Assembly: GCA_006247105.1 (NCBI GenBank)
Contig: CM016925.1
Coordinates: forward strand, 2,108,001 to 2,172,000
Length of the DNA: 64,000 bases
Reading direction: 5' to 3'
From: Giardia muris
Lineage: Eukaryota > Fornicata > Diplomonadida > Hexamitidae
The position numbers were made by a program, and so were the translations under genes. Under the pieces are notes generated by a model. It saw only the letters and a program-made list of their open reading frames with translations. It searched no databases and was not told where the DNA came from. Each line of letters opens with the position of its first letter. The stretch's first letter is position 1. Below are positions 51,301 to 60,935 of the stretch, piece after piece.

Positions 51301-53227
51301 GAACGCTACAAATTGCGCTCAACATGATGGAGAGGTTGACATAGGGACCTAGGAGCAGGGGGCGAAAGTACTGACTCACTTGACTGATAGAAGCATAAAG
51401 GTTGACCATACCACTTGCAATATCGTCCTGCATGAGAGTACGGGATTCTCCAAGGAAGGAACCACCTCCACTCCCAATAGCAATATCCTCGGAGACGGAG
51501 ATATCTGCAAGTGCTGCTTGAAGACCGGCCATAATCGCGTATAGAGGTCCCAGCATTGTGTAGCTCTTAGCGTTGGAAAGAATAGTTGCTATGGCCTTTA
51601 TAACGTCATGTGGATCTTCATGTTGCTTCAGAACGAAAATAACGAAACGCATGAGGCCGGCTTGAAAGACAGTTGCATCCGTGACAAGTGGAGAGCCAAA
51701 ACAGAGCTTATTATATTGGCGCGCATGCGCGTAATACGCAATGCAGATGTCCTCGCAGATGACGTCAGTATCTGCGACGAGCTGGGTAAAAGTCTTATCG
51801 GTCAACGGGGGAAAGACTGATTCGATATCACGATCCAGAAAGCTCTTCGCCTCATAGTTCATCTCCGGAAGCCGAATGGTCGCATGAGCAAACAAATCCG
51901 TGGGCACCTTCATGGGTTCGGGATGAGAGAAGGGTCCGACCCGTCGCCTCTCCTGGATAATCTTTTCTCGGGCCGTTGCGCAGCGATGAAACGTGTACAT
52001 TCCCGCGTTCATCGTTGCGGGGAGGTAGGTGTAGGCCAGGAAAGCGGCGGGGTAGCAGAGGGGCTCGGCGTCTTCTGCAAGGCTCTCTGAGAGCAATGGG
52101 AGTATGTGCACGTAAAACCGGCGTATGGGATAGACAGCGCGATGCAATGCACGATGTAGAAGGGCACACGTCAATCGCTGCTTGCGATATATGACAGAAC
52201 TGAAGTCCGGGACGGCAGTCCCGATGTCCGCATCGAAGCACGAGCACAGGTCGCGATAAAAGCGTTGGAAGGCCGGAATGGCTAGGTGTAGACTGGTAGT
52301 CTCGATCGAGTCGAGTAAAAGAAGATATGGTCCGATGAAGGCCGTACCCAATTCGAGAACGACGCTAAAGATCGTCTGGAGCGCATAAACGGCGGTTTTA
52401 AGAGCTGAAACGCTTCCGAGGGCGATAATAGTTGTCAGGTGGTCGAGATGAAGTGCGACATCCTCGAGGGCCTCGGAGCATAAAGGATCTTGAGTCGCGG
52501 GGACGAATCCATGAAGTGCAGTAATGCACTCACCATCAGAACTCACCTGGAGATACGGGTAGAAGGTGTTATCTGTACGTGGAGGGAGTGCCTTCCTCAG
52601 GATAAACGAAGTCAGTCGTAGTATCTGACTTGCTTCCTCTGGTGTCGTCAGTTGATGTGCACAACTACGTAATAGTCGCTCAAGGCGCGGACCAAGACCA
52701 GGGGTTTCGACAGCACAAAGGCTTGTCGTCCCATACCAGGCCACAATGAAAAGTAATACGTCATTCGTAGTGGCCACTTCTACCACCTTGTCTTGGGTCA
52801 GATCCAATAGATCAAGAACGTTACTATTAAGGTCTAAGGGATCATAGGACTCTGTGCTTTCAAACGCACCCTCAAAGAACCGCTTAACCACAGGGTCTCT
52901 GTAGAGGCTATAGCTAATACGACGATATGCGAGAAGTCCGACTTGCGCCATGTCCAAGAAGGAATCGGCCAGGTCGGCGGAAATCTCGCCATCGAGGAGT
53001 GCTTGTTGTAGGCGCGACCCAAAGACAGAGGGAGTGATAGTAACGCGTTCTCGAAGCAAGGGAAAGATGAGGACAATTCTTTGAAGACTAAGAGAATCAT
53101 AGACGGTAACGATCTCTGAAGGGCTCATGGAGTCTAGAAGACTTTCCACGAAGGAAAGCTGGCTGTCGGTGAGGCGTGAGTCCCCCAGAGTGTCGAGGTA
53201 ACGGACGAGGATCGGGGGAGCAGACAT
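48347..53227 (-). CDS. tRNA 2'-O-ribose methyltransferase, Trm3/TARBP1-like (SpoU domain)
   Basis: 1626 aa from ATG 53227; the codon before it is TTG. The last about 150 residues are a SpoU/TrmH domain: SKTTNLGGLARTAEVFQ (about 1480-1496), LILGNENKGCPDEVL (from about 1572) and IPQFGQVRSLNVHVSCAIFVWEW (about 1594-1616), with the conserved Asn, Arg and Glu of the trefoil knot active site. The preceding about 1470 residues are helical, consistent with the long armadillo-like N-terminus of Trm3/TARBP1, which make Gm18 in tRNA D-loops. The length fits TARBP1-type proteins (about 1400-1600). Convergent with the CEP135-like gene (13 bp between stops). Confidence 0.88.
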   Translation of the reverse strand: MSAPPILVRYLDTLGDSRLTDSQLSFVESLLDSMSPSEIVTVYDSLSLQRIVLIFPLLRERVTITPSVFGSRLQQALLDGEISADLADSFLDMAQVGLLAYRRISYSLYRDPVVKRFFEGAFESTESYDPLDLNSNVLDLLDLTQDKVVEVATTNDVLLFIVAWYGTTSLCAVETPGLGPRLERLLRSCAHQLTTPEEASQILRLTSFILRKALPPRTDNTFYPYLQVSSDGECITALHGFVPATQDPLCSEALEDVALHLDHLTTIIALGSVSALKTAVYALQTIFSVVLELGTAFIGPYLLLLDSIETTSLHLAIPAFQRFYRDLCSCFDADIGTAVPDFSSVIYRKQRLTCALLHRALHRAVYPIRRFYVHILPLLSESLAEDAEPLCYPAAFLAYTYLPATMNAGMYTFHRCATAREKIIQERRRVGPFSHPEPMKVPTDLFAHATIRLPEMNYEAKSFLDRDIESVFPPLTDKTFTQLVADTDVICEDICIAYYAHARQYNKLCFGSPLVTDATVFQAGLMRFVIFVLKQHEDPHDVIKAIATILSNAKSYTMLGPLYAIMAGLQAALADISVSEDIAIGSGGGSFLGESRTLMQDDIASGMVNLYASISQVSQYFRPLLLGPYVNLSIMLSAICSVQLCQLLEAVYTSSVDFQLSLTTEVRYLMERHIEAIFEDQSDPSSDQQFVHKTFLIICLANHSAVDVPDSVYFRLSSALVRHIAATLDAPDAPILSLLASTHLKAVYDSVSNCPMLAESLVGIVRVALATPLTPIRASRLTALITILYQLDANEELNTLYHELRAKVQGDDVGPFVLSSKLFTPLRAVRWKPDDWGLTISTNMLTLTALDANLQTNIQAFDADAIQALAEAWSSSPSCYLQALFICFGRLLGECRFQICERCDILGPYLDAFRALFRVVYDLAIDPDPRQCGHLLHLAAEFIYSADVLEVMYGLHLIQNSAIFDEVYTLFKRFCVRVYTFIYTTSTYAHVLGAPLMRAIQAFFSKATAIKLRSTFICEYVLDVVLIFALFVPNDHDTTHSGDIRTIATIGYSVDSSVAIGEVEVPGDVHFADYRLRISALTKIQYLASIMGPLLVLIRLLKWAGAGRSPECLAQGNDQSFRVDPRTVSQDALANLFTTLLVPLLEYKPRLFAPHSIAQRQQDHFVKLIRMLASMIYHSEREEKNLDESQQKTILNLVNIIDLRLMNAGWGRTMREVLEQACALLLLATHNPVTSAFKTLGNISADDLFGLKPSFIQSRVIVASLVIKCTLDGSLDIIVAEPDSQLHLRSLLRIILPCAICPVHSIRSTAQSLFCALDEIAIALDKSRQSSIVRSILTTIGVSPSLLFIFKSSLTQNEVQQKYGSILDALDPRSTALKMVLYASHYDTAFPLAEISAVDGNVLQSIEEAYAYVTSYAKIYDMGEGGGTCLRDITYSEVEPTCDYIYQQKILQVTAQSISDAGKKSPTLTGSLIINASLLSKTTNLGGLARTAEVFQLEALVLSDLSCTQDKMFRTMSATADRWLHTEAVPPLQLIEWMRIKRAEGYTLVGLEQSNRSVLLEKARLPERAVLILGNENKGCPDEVLQECDQTIEIPQFGQVRSLNVHVSCAIFVWEWVKQHRLGSQQ

Positions 53228-53247
53228 CAATGGAAGTTTTCATTTTC
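53228..53247. promoter_or_regulatory. 20-bp bidirectional promoter region
   Basis: Reads CAATGGAAGTTTTCATTTTC between the minus-strand ATG (53227) and the plus-strand ATG chosen at 53248. The T-rich half sits next to the plus start; on the minus strand the same bases read GAAAATGAAAAC upstream of ATG. An alternative plus ATG at 53230 would leave only 2 bp. Confidence 0.5.
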
Positions 53248-55302
53248 ATGGCCTCATCTTTCCCGCCACTCTTCTATGTGCGAGGACTCCGTGGCGGTGA
53301 CACGCTGATGCTAAGCCGTGGCACGGGGGCGCCGGTACGTGTGACGACGAAGCCTTATAGCGCTGCCCTTGCGGCGGTCGCTACACACCTACGACATCGC
53401 AATCTTCTCTCGATATATGGGGAGAAGTACCCTCATGAGACGCACCAACTACTCGTTTCCGAGTATGTGATGGCACGCCCTTTTTCGGAGAGGCTATGCT
53501 CATCCGTTGCCGAACGACGCCCACTTAGTAGTATGCTCCTATCCTTTCTCTTCGTGGACTTTTGTGAGCTGATAGACTTCATTATTCGGAGCTATCGTCA
53601 ACGGAAACTACTCCTAACGGTATCATCTATGCATACTCTTATCGACACTCTTATCGACATTGAACATGTTTATCTCAATAGTTGGGGATCTATGCGGGTA
53701 CGGCTTGATTGTACTCGGCATGGAAGCGAAATCGTGGCTGAGACGAAGTCGTCAGCGACGTCGTTAAGTGCACGTCAAGTGGAAGCACATGCACTCCAAC
53801 GACTTGGTCGTTTCATGTTAATCTTGACCTTCTACGGAAGAGGGGTTCAGTGTCATATGGATGGCTCTGCGCTTAAGGACTGTTTAGAAAGCTTAACTCT
53901 ATGTCCAATCTATAGAGCTGCTCTTCAAGAGCTTGTTGCACCACAGTCTGGAGTTTACTATATCAAAGAATTAAGAGAAAGTGCCATCTATCAGAGCCTT
54001 TATGCGACCGCGTACGTTCGTAGAGGTATGCATGAGGTGATACGGGGAAGTTATTCCATATTCCCCCTACATTCCGCCATCGTTTTGGGTGACTCTAAGC
54101 GTGCACACTTATTAACAGGACAATGTGCCGGTATGACGGATGAGAATGGGCTTACCGGTTCTGCACATATCCTGATGACCCTCAAGGACAATATGAGTGA
54201 GTTCACCTTCCTCTTTAACATCTGTATCTTCCTGCCAGAGAAATATGAGACTATCATCAACCTCTTTCACCTCCGACATATAGCTATGGAAGGGGTAACT
54301 CAAAAGAACTTACATGACCCCACCTGTCTTCGTTGTATGGCTCTTCGAGCACTTACACGTGCATACGAGTGGCATTATATTGGTCTCGATTCAATTGACG
54401 AGAACTCTCTTGAACAGATCCCTCGCCTTTTGTATAAAAGTTTGGATTATGGGGCCTTACAAGAACGCTTCCCAATCCTTGATCGAGCGGCTCAACAATT
54501 CCTTCTCCTTCAGAACTTACTTGGAAGAGAGGCCGGATATGCATCGCAAGGAACAAAATTGGACGCGAGTGGAGAACTAGCCATTGAGAATAAGATCATG
54601 ACCCTAAGCTCTCAATCCTTGGAGCTTGGTATCATCCCACTTTATCGAACCTTATTATCCCCTTATGAGTATTCTCAACTTCGTCATCAAGGATATGGCG
54701 ATGTGGACATCGCAACCTTAGCCGGAGTTCATACATCGGGCGCTTGCCAGTCCCCAATGGTCTCGAGCATTACCTTCCATTGCTTACATCAAGTCCCACT
54801 TATCCCTTCATTGCGACAAGACCTTCGTGATAGTAAGGGACAAACGGTTCTTATGCATGCAGTGGTCAATAATGACTTGCTTCGTACTGCTTATACTCTT
54901 CCGTTCCAAAGGACGCTTCAGAATAGTACGGGCTGCACCGCTAGCATCCTGGCTGCTATCTACGATCATCCGGAGGCCTTGAGTTTAACCCTTCCACATG
55001 AGGCGTTAATCGCAGACTCCGATGGTTGGGCAGCGTTGACACATGCTGCACGCTGGTTAAGCTACGACTCCGTAATGGTGGCAGCACCTCTTGAGGCCTA
55101 CCGCTTTGGAAGCCAAGCCCTCTCCATCCTCGCAAATGATTCCTTAGATGAAGAACAAAGACTTTCTAATCAAGCGCTCACATCGTTGATTCAGTACGAG
55201 ATACAGCGGCACGCCACCGCGCAGGAGAAGCCCCTCGACGTGCGCGAGGACTCCTACGGTTACTCCGACGAGAGCTCCGACACTTGTGTGAAGTGTGTTT
55301 GA
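53248..55302 (+). CDS. Pseudokinase-like protein with ankyrin repeats
   Basis: 684 aa from ATG 53248; ATG 53230 is the alternative. Residues 5-110 look like a degraded kinase N-lobe: HLRHRNLLSIYGEKYPHETHQLLVSEYVMARPFSERL resembles the HPNIV...LVMEY core of NEK kinases, but no VAIK lysine, HRD or DFG is found. The C-terminal third has ankyrin-like units (PLHSAIVLGDSKRAHLL; GQTVLMHAVVNND; GWAALTHAARW). Giardia has many NEK-ankyrin proteins, many catalytically dead, and this is probably one that has diverged further. The tail is acidic and Ser/Tyr-rich, ending in CVKCV. The next gene begins 15 bp downstream. Confidence 0.6.
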   Translation: MASSFPPLFYVRGLRGGDTLMLSRGTGAPVRVTTKPYSAALAAVATHLRHRNLLSIYGEKYPHETHQLLVSEYVMARPFSERLCSSVAERRPLSSMLLSFLFVDFCELIDFIIRSYRQRKLLLTVSSMHTLIDTLIDIEHVYLNSWGSMRVRLDCTRHGSEIVAETKSSATSLSARQVEAHALQRLGRFMLILTFYGRGVQCHMDGSALKDCLESLTLCPIYRAALQELVAPQSGVYYIKELRESAIYQSLYATAYVRRGMHEVIRGSYSIFPLHSAIVLGDSKRAHLLTGQCAGMTDENGLTGSAHILMTLKDNMSEFTFLFNICIFLPEKYETIINLFHLRHIAMEGVTQKNLHDPTCLRCMALRALTRAYEWHYIGLDSIDENSLEQIPRLLYKSLDYGALQERFPILDRAAQQFLLLQNLLGREAGYASQGTKLDASGELAIENKIMTLSSQSLELGIIPLYRTLLSPYEYSQLRHQGYGDVDIATLAGVHTSGACQSPMVSSITFHCLHQVPLIPSLRQDLRDSKGQTVLMHAVVNNDLLRTAYTLPFQRTLQNSTGCTASILAAIYDHPEALSLTLPHEALIADSDGWAALTHAARWLSYDSVMVAAPLEAYRFGSQALSILANDSLDEEQRLSNQALTSLIQYEIQRHATAQEKPLDVREDSYGYSDESSDTCVKCV

Positions 55303-55317
55303 GGTCAAAATAAACGA

Positions 55318-58038
55318 ATGTCGGCATATCAAATCCTCGCTCAGTCAAACCTATCAGCTGACCGCTTCGATGCTCGATCATTTCTTAGTGACTTCCTGCT
55401 CGCTAACCCCGGGACAGAGGCGCAAATCGTTCCCGCAATCCAACGTCTGCGTGCCGAAGCTGATTATCTTCAAGGTCAGTCCCTTGGCAATAACGTCAGC
55501 CTTGTAGTTACTGCCTCACGTGTGGCAGAGACTCTGACGTCATCGCTTGCACGTCTCACCGGGCTGGTGCACAACCTGGGGATGGAACAAGCTCAAATAC
55601 GTAAGCACCTCATGGTCTATTCTCAAGCATTCGATATGAGCTCAAATGAGCAGCCGGAAGAGGTGGATGAAACTCAGGAGGAGGAAGAGGACTCAAAGAG
55701 TATCGTCGAGGAACCCAAGTGGCCTCAAGCCATCTATTCTCTTCTAGACCACGAGGTTAGGTTAAGTTTGTCAGAGAATAGGCTCACCCAAGCGTACATA
55801 CAACTACAGCTTGCGGGTATGCTCACCCTCTCGCGAGTATCCCAACTTGAGTCCAAGTCCATCATTGGGCCACCAACTGGTGCTTTACTTGAAGCCAGTT
55901 ATAATGAGCTTCTCTCCCGAGGGTTTATCCTCCCCTCACGGACGGAGGTCTTCCGTGTCGCAATCCTCGAGGCGAGCGTTAAACAAGCCTTTCTCTTACA
56001 AGCCTCGCAGTTCCTATTCACGGATCGTGTAACTAGCCTCGAAGCTTATAAGGAAAACCTTCTTCACAGACGTGTCCGAGCTTTTGACACCACGGTCAAG
56101 GATACCATCAATTCGTATCACATTGATGTCTTGAACGAGTATGCCAATCTATGTCGAGAAACTACGGAATCTATGTCACTTTCTGAAGCCCCTGGTTCGA
56201 GTTCGACCCCTATCTTTGGAAGTCGTGAGACGGCTCGCGAGAAGCTTCAGCATATTATCCTTCGCATGACGCACTACCTCGATGCTGGAGAAGATCTTCT
56301 TAGGGTATACTTGCCCTTGGAGCTTGTTGATGTGGCTCGACATGCACGAAGAGACCAGACCGTTGGAGGCTCCGGATTCACAAGGCGCGTTTATGAAGAG
56401 AATTACTTGGCAAATCTTGCTCTCTTTACACGCTCTCTCAAGCGCGCACTAGACTTCGCCAAACTCTTTGCTCCATGCACAGACGAGCACACAATCGCTC
56501 GCTTACGAACACGGATACACCTTTGGACGCAGGAGTTTGTGGAGAAGCTTTGTGCGACCCTTCTTAGTGAGTATGCAACATTCCTCCGAGTGTTCACCCC
56601 CAGACTCCTTGGGCAAGTGTTCACGTCACTTAACCTCATATTCTCCCAGAGCCTTGCACTTCTCTCAACGGAGGCGTGTATGGGCCTCGGTCTGGGGAGT
56701 CTTTTCCGACAAACGATGTCGCAGATGATTATCCTCGCGCTTAAAGCGGCCAATGACTGCTATATCGTCAGTGACGCACCCGTCTGTGCCACGTACAAGG
56801 TGACGCTGGAGGAGCGATCGTTCGGAGGACAGCCTTTCTCAGTCTTTCGATTTTCGGCTCTAGGAGATGAAGACACTTCGCGCATGAATAGCGGGTTCTT
56901 ATACATAGATGGGTACTGGCACGATAGGCGTATAAACAAGCGGTGCACGGCGAACATTTCGCGTGTTGCTGATGTCCAGACATCTCTCAGGATAACCTTA
57001 CCCCTTCTTCAGTCGCCATATCTTGAGACTTTGCTCTGCATGGAGCGCCCTGAGCAATATCACGACCTTCTAGCAGAGCTTCTTGCGGCTTCGATCCAAG
57101 GGAGAAACAAGGAAAACGCTTCTAGTGACCAAAGTATCTCTATCATCCAGAACATGGATGTTGGAATCCCTCATGCAGAGCTCAATAGGCTACTCGGCCC
57201 GTTCGCGCGCAAAGTCCTACCGGAGGCGCTACAGGCCGTTACCATGGTAGCATTTGCACTCCCCTCACTCGAGATCAGTGAGCGCGTCCTTCAATTCATC
57301 ACAGGGATTGCGACGACATACACGGACCTTGTCGACTTCAACTCTCTTGTCCCCCAGATCCGCACCACTTTCACTCAGATCATCGTGAAGCTTCTCATGG
57401 CGATGGTGGATCAGTTTGAAAGCATCCCAGAACGGATTCGAATGGCGGAGGGGTCTGGGATCACTGCCGCGACGGAGCTCCACCGTCTCCAGGAATACAA
57501 GTATGCCCTCGTGAGCACAATCTGCTTCTTCGTTGCCGCGGTCATGCCCATTAGCACCGCTAGCCTTCGGGCAGCACTCATCGCATACCAAGACATCACG
57601 ATCATCGGGGACTACTTCATTGTCGTTCGCGACCTTTACATGGCGGGGACAAGCGCACTTCGGTCGCTCTTTAAGTCAATAGCGGTAGAGACCGTTCCGG
57701 AGCTAATCAAATGCTGCTGGCTACGGGAGTCTCCGGGCCTCGACATGCTACGCGTTTTGCAAACAACGGCGCTAAACTACGGCTCTACGATGCCGTACAA
57801 CGCGTTCTGCCTCCTAACGAACAGGATCATAGAGCAATTCCTCCAGGAGGTGGAGCCTGCACGCTGCCAGGATAAGCTAATCGCGGAGATCCTCGGCTTG
57901 CTAGGTGCACTGCAATCAAGTCATCTTGAAGGGATCTGCCGGGCGCGGTTTGGAAAGCCATCGCTCCCAGCCGCAAACCCTCAACCTTTTCTTCATATGC
58001 TTGAGACCATTCCAGTGCCAGTTCTACAGGTCGTGTGA
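55318..58038 (+). CDS. CATCHR-family tethering protein, Exo84-like
   Basis: 906 aa, ATG at 55318 after AATAAACGA. The N-terminus, RFDARSFLSDFLLANPG followed by a long helix with heptads to about 95, fits the FDxxxYV...L helix start of exocyst Exo84 and other CATCHR tethers (Vps51, COG). An acidic region follows (about 110-130, EEEEDSK), then an all-helical body to the C-terminus. Exocyst tethers secretory vesicles to the plasma membrane. No PH domain, present in animal Exo84, was seen. Identity within the CATCHR superfamily (Exo84, Vps51, COG5/7) is not settled. Confidence 0.5.
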   Translation: MSAYQILAQSNLSADRFDARSFLSDFLLANPGTEAQIVPAIQRLRAEADYLQGQSLGNNVSLVVTASRVAETLTSSLARLTGLVHNLGMEQAQIRKHLMVYSQAFDMSSNEQPEEVDETQEEEEDSKSIVEEPKWPQAIYSLLDHEVRLSLSENRLTQAYIQLQLAGMLTLSRVSQLESKSIIGPPTGALLEASYNELLSRGFILPSRTEVFRVAILEASVKQAFLLQASQFLFTDRVTSLEAYKENLLHRRVRAFDTTVKDTINSYHIDVLNEYANLCRETTESMSLSEAPGSSSTPIFGSRETAREKLQHIILRMTHYLDAGEDLLRVYLPLELVDVARHARRDQTVGGSGFTRRVYEENYLANLALFTRSLKRALDFAKLFAPCTDEHTIARLRTRIHLWTQEFVEKLCATLLSEYATFLRVFTPRLLGQVFTSLNLIFSQSLALLSTEACMGLGLGSLFRQTMSQMIILALKAANDCYIVSDAPVCATYKVTLEERSFGGQPFSVFRFSALGDEDTSRMNSGFLYIDGYWHDRRINKRCTANISRVADVQTSLRITLPLLQSPYLETLLCMERPEQYHDLLAELLAASIQGRNKENASSDQSISIIQNMDVGIPHAELNRLLGPFARKVLPEALQAVTMVAFALPSLEISERVLQFITGIATTYTDLVDFNSLVPQIRTTFTQIIVKLLMAMVDQFESIPERIRMAEGSGITAATELHRLQEYKYALVSTICFFVAAVMPISTASLRAALIAYQDITIIGDYFIVVRDLYMAGTSALRSLFKSIAVETVPELIKCCWLRESPGLDMLRVLQTTALNYGSTMPYNAFCLLTNRIIEQFLQEVEPARCQDKLIAEILGLLGALQSSHLEGICRARFGKPSLPAANPQPFLHMLETIPVPVLQVV

Positions 58039-58045
58039 ACCAGGA

Positions 58046-60910
58046 CTACTTTCCTTTTGATTCGTCACGCATACGACCTCGCCGTTCGCGGAAGACGGCG
58101 TAATTTGAGATTCGTTTTCGTAAGGCCTTGAGATCTGCCAAAACTCTCGCGGCCTCGGCTTCCGAAGGCCCGCTACGGGTGCTAGGCGTTAAAGGAATAC
58201 TTCCAGCCTCAAGGGACCCATCGATCTCGGCTTCGGTATTCGACGTCTCCGTCAGTAAGCTAGCGGACGTTAGAAGCCCGAGAAGTTCCTCCTCTATATC
58301 TGTCAGATGTGAATAGATGTTGACCAGTTCGTAGTCCTCAACGTCACTCAGCTCGATCTCCTCATACTCGTTGGGCTGACGCATGACACGGCAGGCGAGT
58401 CCGCCTTCAACGGGCTGGGTGGCGGTAGGGAACATGGGAATCTGGTCAGGTTCTCCTGTAGAGGGCTGATCTTTGCTCAAGCACAAGGAATATATGCCCT
58501 GATCGTCGGCACTGGAATTAAGGCTCGCCGTCGTCACCTGGGCGAGAGAAGAGGGACCTGGGAGTCGTGACATCCCTGGTGAAGCTACTTGGCGTGGCGG
58601 AAGAGTTGGTGTCTTCATCGAGGCACTAATAGTAAGAGAGTCGGCAAAAACAGGTGTGCGTACAAAGGCCTTCAGGGTCTCAACCTCCTTCTTGGCCCGT
58701 TCGAGCTCCTCTCGAAGGCGTACATTGGCGTTTGTCAGCTCCTCTTGCGTGATTCTAGCGTTCTCAATCGTCTTATCGTGCTCCTCGACCAATCGGTCAT
58801 AGTTCTGCCGTGTCACCTCGAGAGCCCGCTCCGCATCACGACAACGGTCGTCGAGCAATCGGAACTCATTCTCCCTGGCCGCCAGTAGAAGGGTGGTGTC
58901 CGAAAGCCGTTCCTCAAGAGCTGCGATCTCACGCTTCTCCTTGGTTCGCAGCTGTGAGCGGGTTAGTGACTTCCCCATCGATTGCGTCAACGAATCGTCG
59001 GTCGCAGACATACTACTCGACTCCGTATCGGATAAGACGACGGAACCTCGGCGGCTAGATGAGCGTGATAAACGGCCAGCTGGGCGCATCACCATGATGG
59101 GTCCGCAGATTCCGCGTTTGACCTTCCGGCCACCCTGAGTACGGGTCGTATCTGTCCCAAGGGTCAGCGCTGAAATCTGACCCAGTTCAAGCTCGAGATT
59201 GCCTATCCGATCACGTAATCGAGAGTTATCTATCCTAAGGCTTTCCAGCTCAAGAGAGAGCGACGAGACTAGGACGGTCGTGTCACGATCGAGGGAGATG
59301 CTAGGCTGAATTGCAGAGCTATGTCCACGAAGGGCGACAAGCTCAAGGGTAAGCGATGCTACGAGCCGCTCTAAAGACTCTCTGTCGGGCAGTTCATGGA
59401 CTGCAGATTGACACGCGGTGGTGAGACTGTCGGAAGCTTGTAAGGGTACAAGGGGATTGCTACGCTCGGTCACAGCAAGGAGCGAGGTGGCAAGCGAGGG
59501 AGTGGCTGAGGGGGCGTCGCTAGTCTGTAGACAAAGAGAATGGGCGGAGGCTCGAAGCTGGAGTTGTTCTATTTGATGCTCGAGGTCGACGATCCGCTGT
59601 TGCTGTTCCGCAATCCTTTCTTGCGAACGCTCTGCAGCCTGGGTATACTCCTCCACGACCTGCTTGAGTGAGGCACGAGCCTTCTCCAGCTCCTCACCCT
59701 TCTCCCCGAACGCTACCTCGTATCCAATACACCGTTCGTTGAGCGCGGTGAGCTCCTCGTCACGGTCTTCTAGCAGGTGCTCGAGCTGGTCGTTTTGGCT
59801 GGTAAGGTTCTGGACCGTTCCCTGTAGCTGTTGTGCACTGAGCGTTAAGCCCTCGATCTGAGTCGTTAATGAGGCACGCTCCTCCTTCAAGCTACTGAGC
59901 TCACCGCGGAGATCTGCTAACTCCTTCTCTAGCATCCGCACGTGCTCATTCATCGAGTCCTCCATCGTAGAGCTCTGCTCGCGAAGAGACGCAAGCTCTT
60001 GCCGGGTCTCATTGAGCTCCTCCTTCTGATAAAGGAGAAGGAGCTCTGCATTATTTTTGACGTTGGAGAACTTAGCCTCGAGATCGTTATAAGCTGCTCG
60101 CAGCTCGGTGTATTCCGTTTCAAGTTTCTCCCTTCCAGCTGAGAGTTGGGCTAACTCTTGATCTCGTTCCTGAAGTCCCATGGCGAGTAGCTCTGTGCGC
60201 TTCTCGGACTCGTCCTGCTTAGCGGCGTAGTGCTGTAGGGCCTCGTCACGCTGGAGGGCGAGGACTTCCAACTGTTCCCGCAGGCCATCCGCGGTAGCAG
60301 CCGCCTCGTCCGCCCGAAGCTTCGCTTCTGCGACATTGTCAATCTCATCTACTAGCTGGTTACGGAGGTCGTCGAGCTCTCGAGTACGCTCACTGATGAC
60401 CTTGTCCTTCTCGACAAGCGCCGCATCAGCCTGGAGTCGCGCCTCGGCAAGCCGGCTGATGAATGCGCTATATTCTGCATAATCAGTAAAAACCTTTCCG
60501 TGCTCGAGCTCTAAGGCACAGATGGCGACGGTACGAAGGACCGCACTCGTCGCCTCGGCCTCGCGTTCCTGATCCTTCTGACGTGCCCGGAGCTTCCGCA
60601 CCGCGCACTTGGCCTTTGTGAGATATTTGACGAGCCTATCATTAACGTCAACGAGTTCAAGATATGCGGTCTCGAGTCTGCGGCACTTCTCCTCGAGAGA
60701 CTCGGCATCGCCGACGATGACGGAAATGTTCGTGGCGGTCAGCTCCAAGGGCACAGGAGGGTCATCAGGCCCTGGGACGGTCGAGGGGTCGTCGGTCGAG
60801 GAATCGTTAGATTGGCGCGGCAGCTCCTGGGGAACTGCGTAGGCGAGCGGGAACTCCGTCCCAGATGGCCGCGGAAGCTCGCGCCGGGCGCATAGCTCGG
60901 TCGGTAGCAT
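58046..60910 (-). CDS. Long coiled-coil protein, 954 aa
   Basis: ATG at 60910. After a Pro/Ser/Asp-rich N-terminus (about 1-65), coiled coil extends over about 65-455, with another block at about 540-590 and at about 655-770; the linkers are Ser/Thr-rich. The C-terminal 200 residues are acidic with a helix at about 920-945. Heptads are regular and charged, as in golgin, kinetochore or basal-body structural proteins, but such similarity is not family-specific. Same strand and 25 bp downstream of another coiled-coil gene, and convergent with the Exo84-like gene (7 bp between stops). Confidence 0.8.
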   Translation of the reverse strand: MLPTELCARRELPRPSGTEFPLAYAVPQELPRQSNDSSTDDPSTVPGPDDPPVPLELTATNISVIVGDAESLEEKCRRLETAYLELVDVNDRLVKYLTKAKCAVRKLRARQKDQEREAEATSAVLRTVAICALELEHGKVFTDYAEYSAFISRLAEARLQADAALVEKDKVISERTRELDDLRNQLVDEIDNVAEAKLRADEAAATADGLREQLEVLALQRDEALQHYAAKQDESEKRTELLAMGLQERDQELAQLSAGREKLETEYTELRAAYNDLEAKFSNVKNNAELLLLYQKEELNETRQELASLREQSSTMEDSMNEHVRMLEKELADLRGELSSLKEERASLTTQIEGLTLSAQQLQGTVQNLTSQNDQLEHLLEDRDEELTALNERCIGYEVAFGEKGEELEKARASLKQVVEEYTQAAERSQERIAEQQQRIVDLEHQIEQLQLRASAHSLCLQTSDAPSATPSLATSLLAVTERSNPLVPLQASDSLTTACQSAVHELPDRESLERLVASLTLELVALRGHSSAIQPSISLDRDTTVLVSSLSLELESLRIDNSRLRDRIGNLELELGQISALTLGTDTTRTQGGRKVKRGICGPIMVMRPAGRLSRSSSRRGSVVLSDTESSSMSATDDSLTQSMGKSLTRSQLRTKEKREIAALEERLSDTTLLLAARENEFRLLDDRCRDAERALEVTRQNYDRLVEEHDKTIENARITQEELTNANVRLREELERAKKEVETLKAFVRTPVFADSLTISASMKTPTLPPRQVASPGMSRLPGPSSLAQVTTASLNSSADDQGIYSLCLSKDQPSTGEPDQIPMFPTATQPVEGGLACRVMRQPNEYEEIELSDVEDYELVNIYSHLTDIEEELLGLLTSASLLTETSNTEAEIDGSLEAGSIPLTPSTRSGPSEAEAARVLADLKALRKRISNYAVFRERRGRMRDESKGK

Positions 60911-60935
60911 GAGACTCCGGTATTTTCTAACCTAT

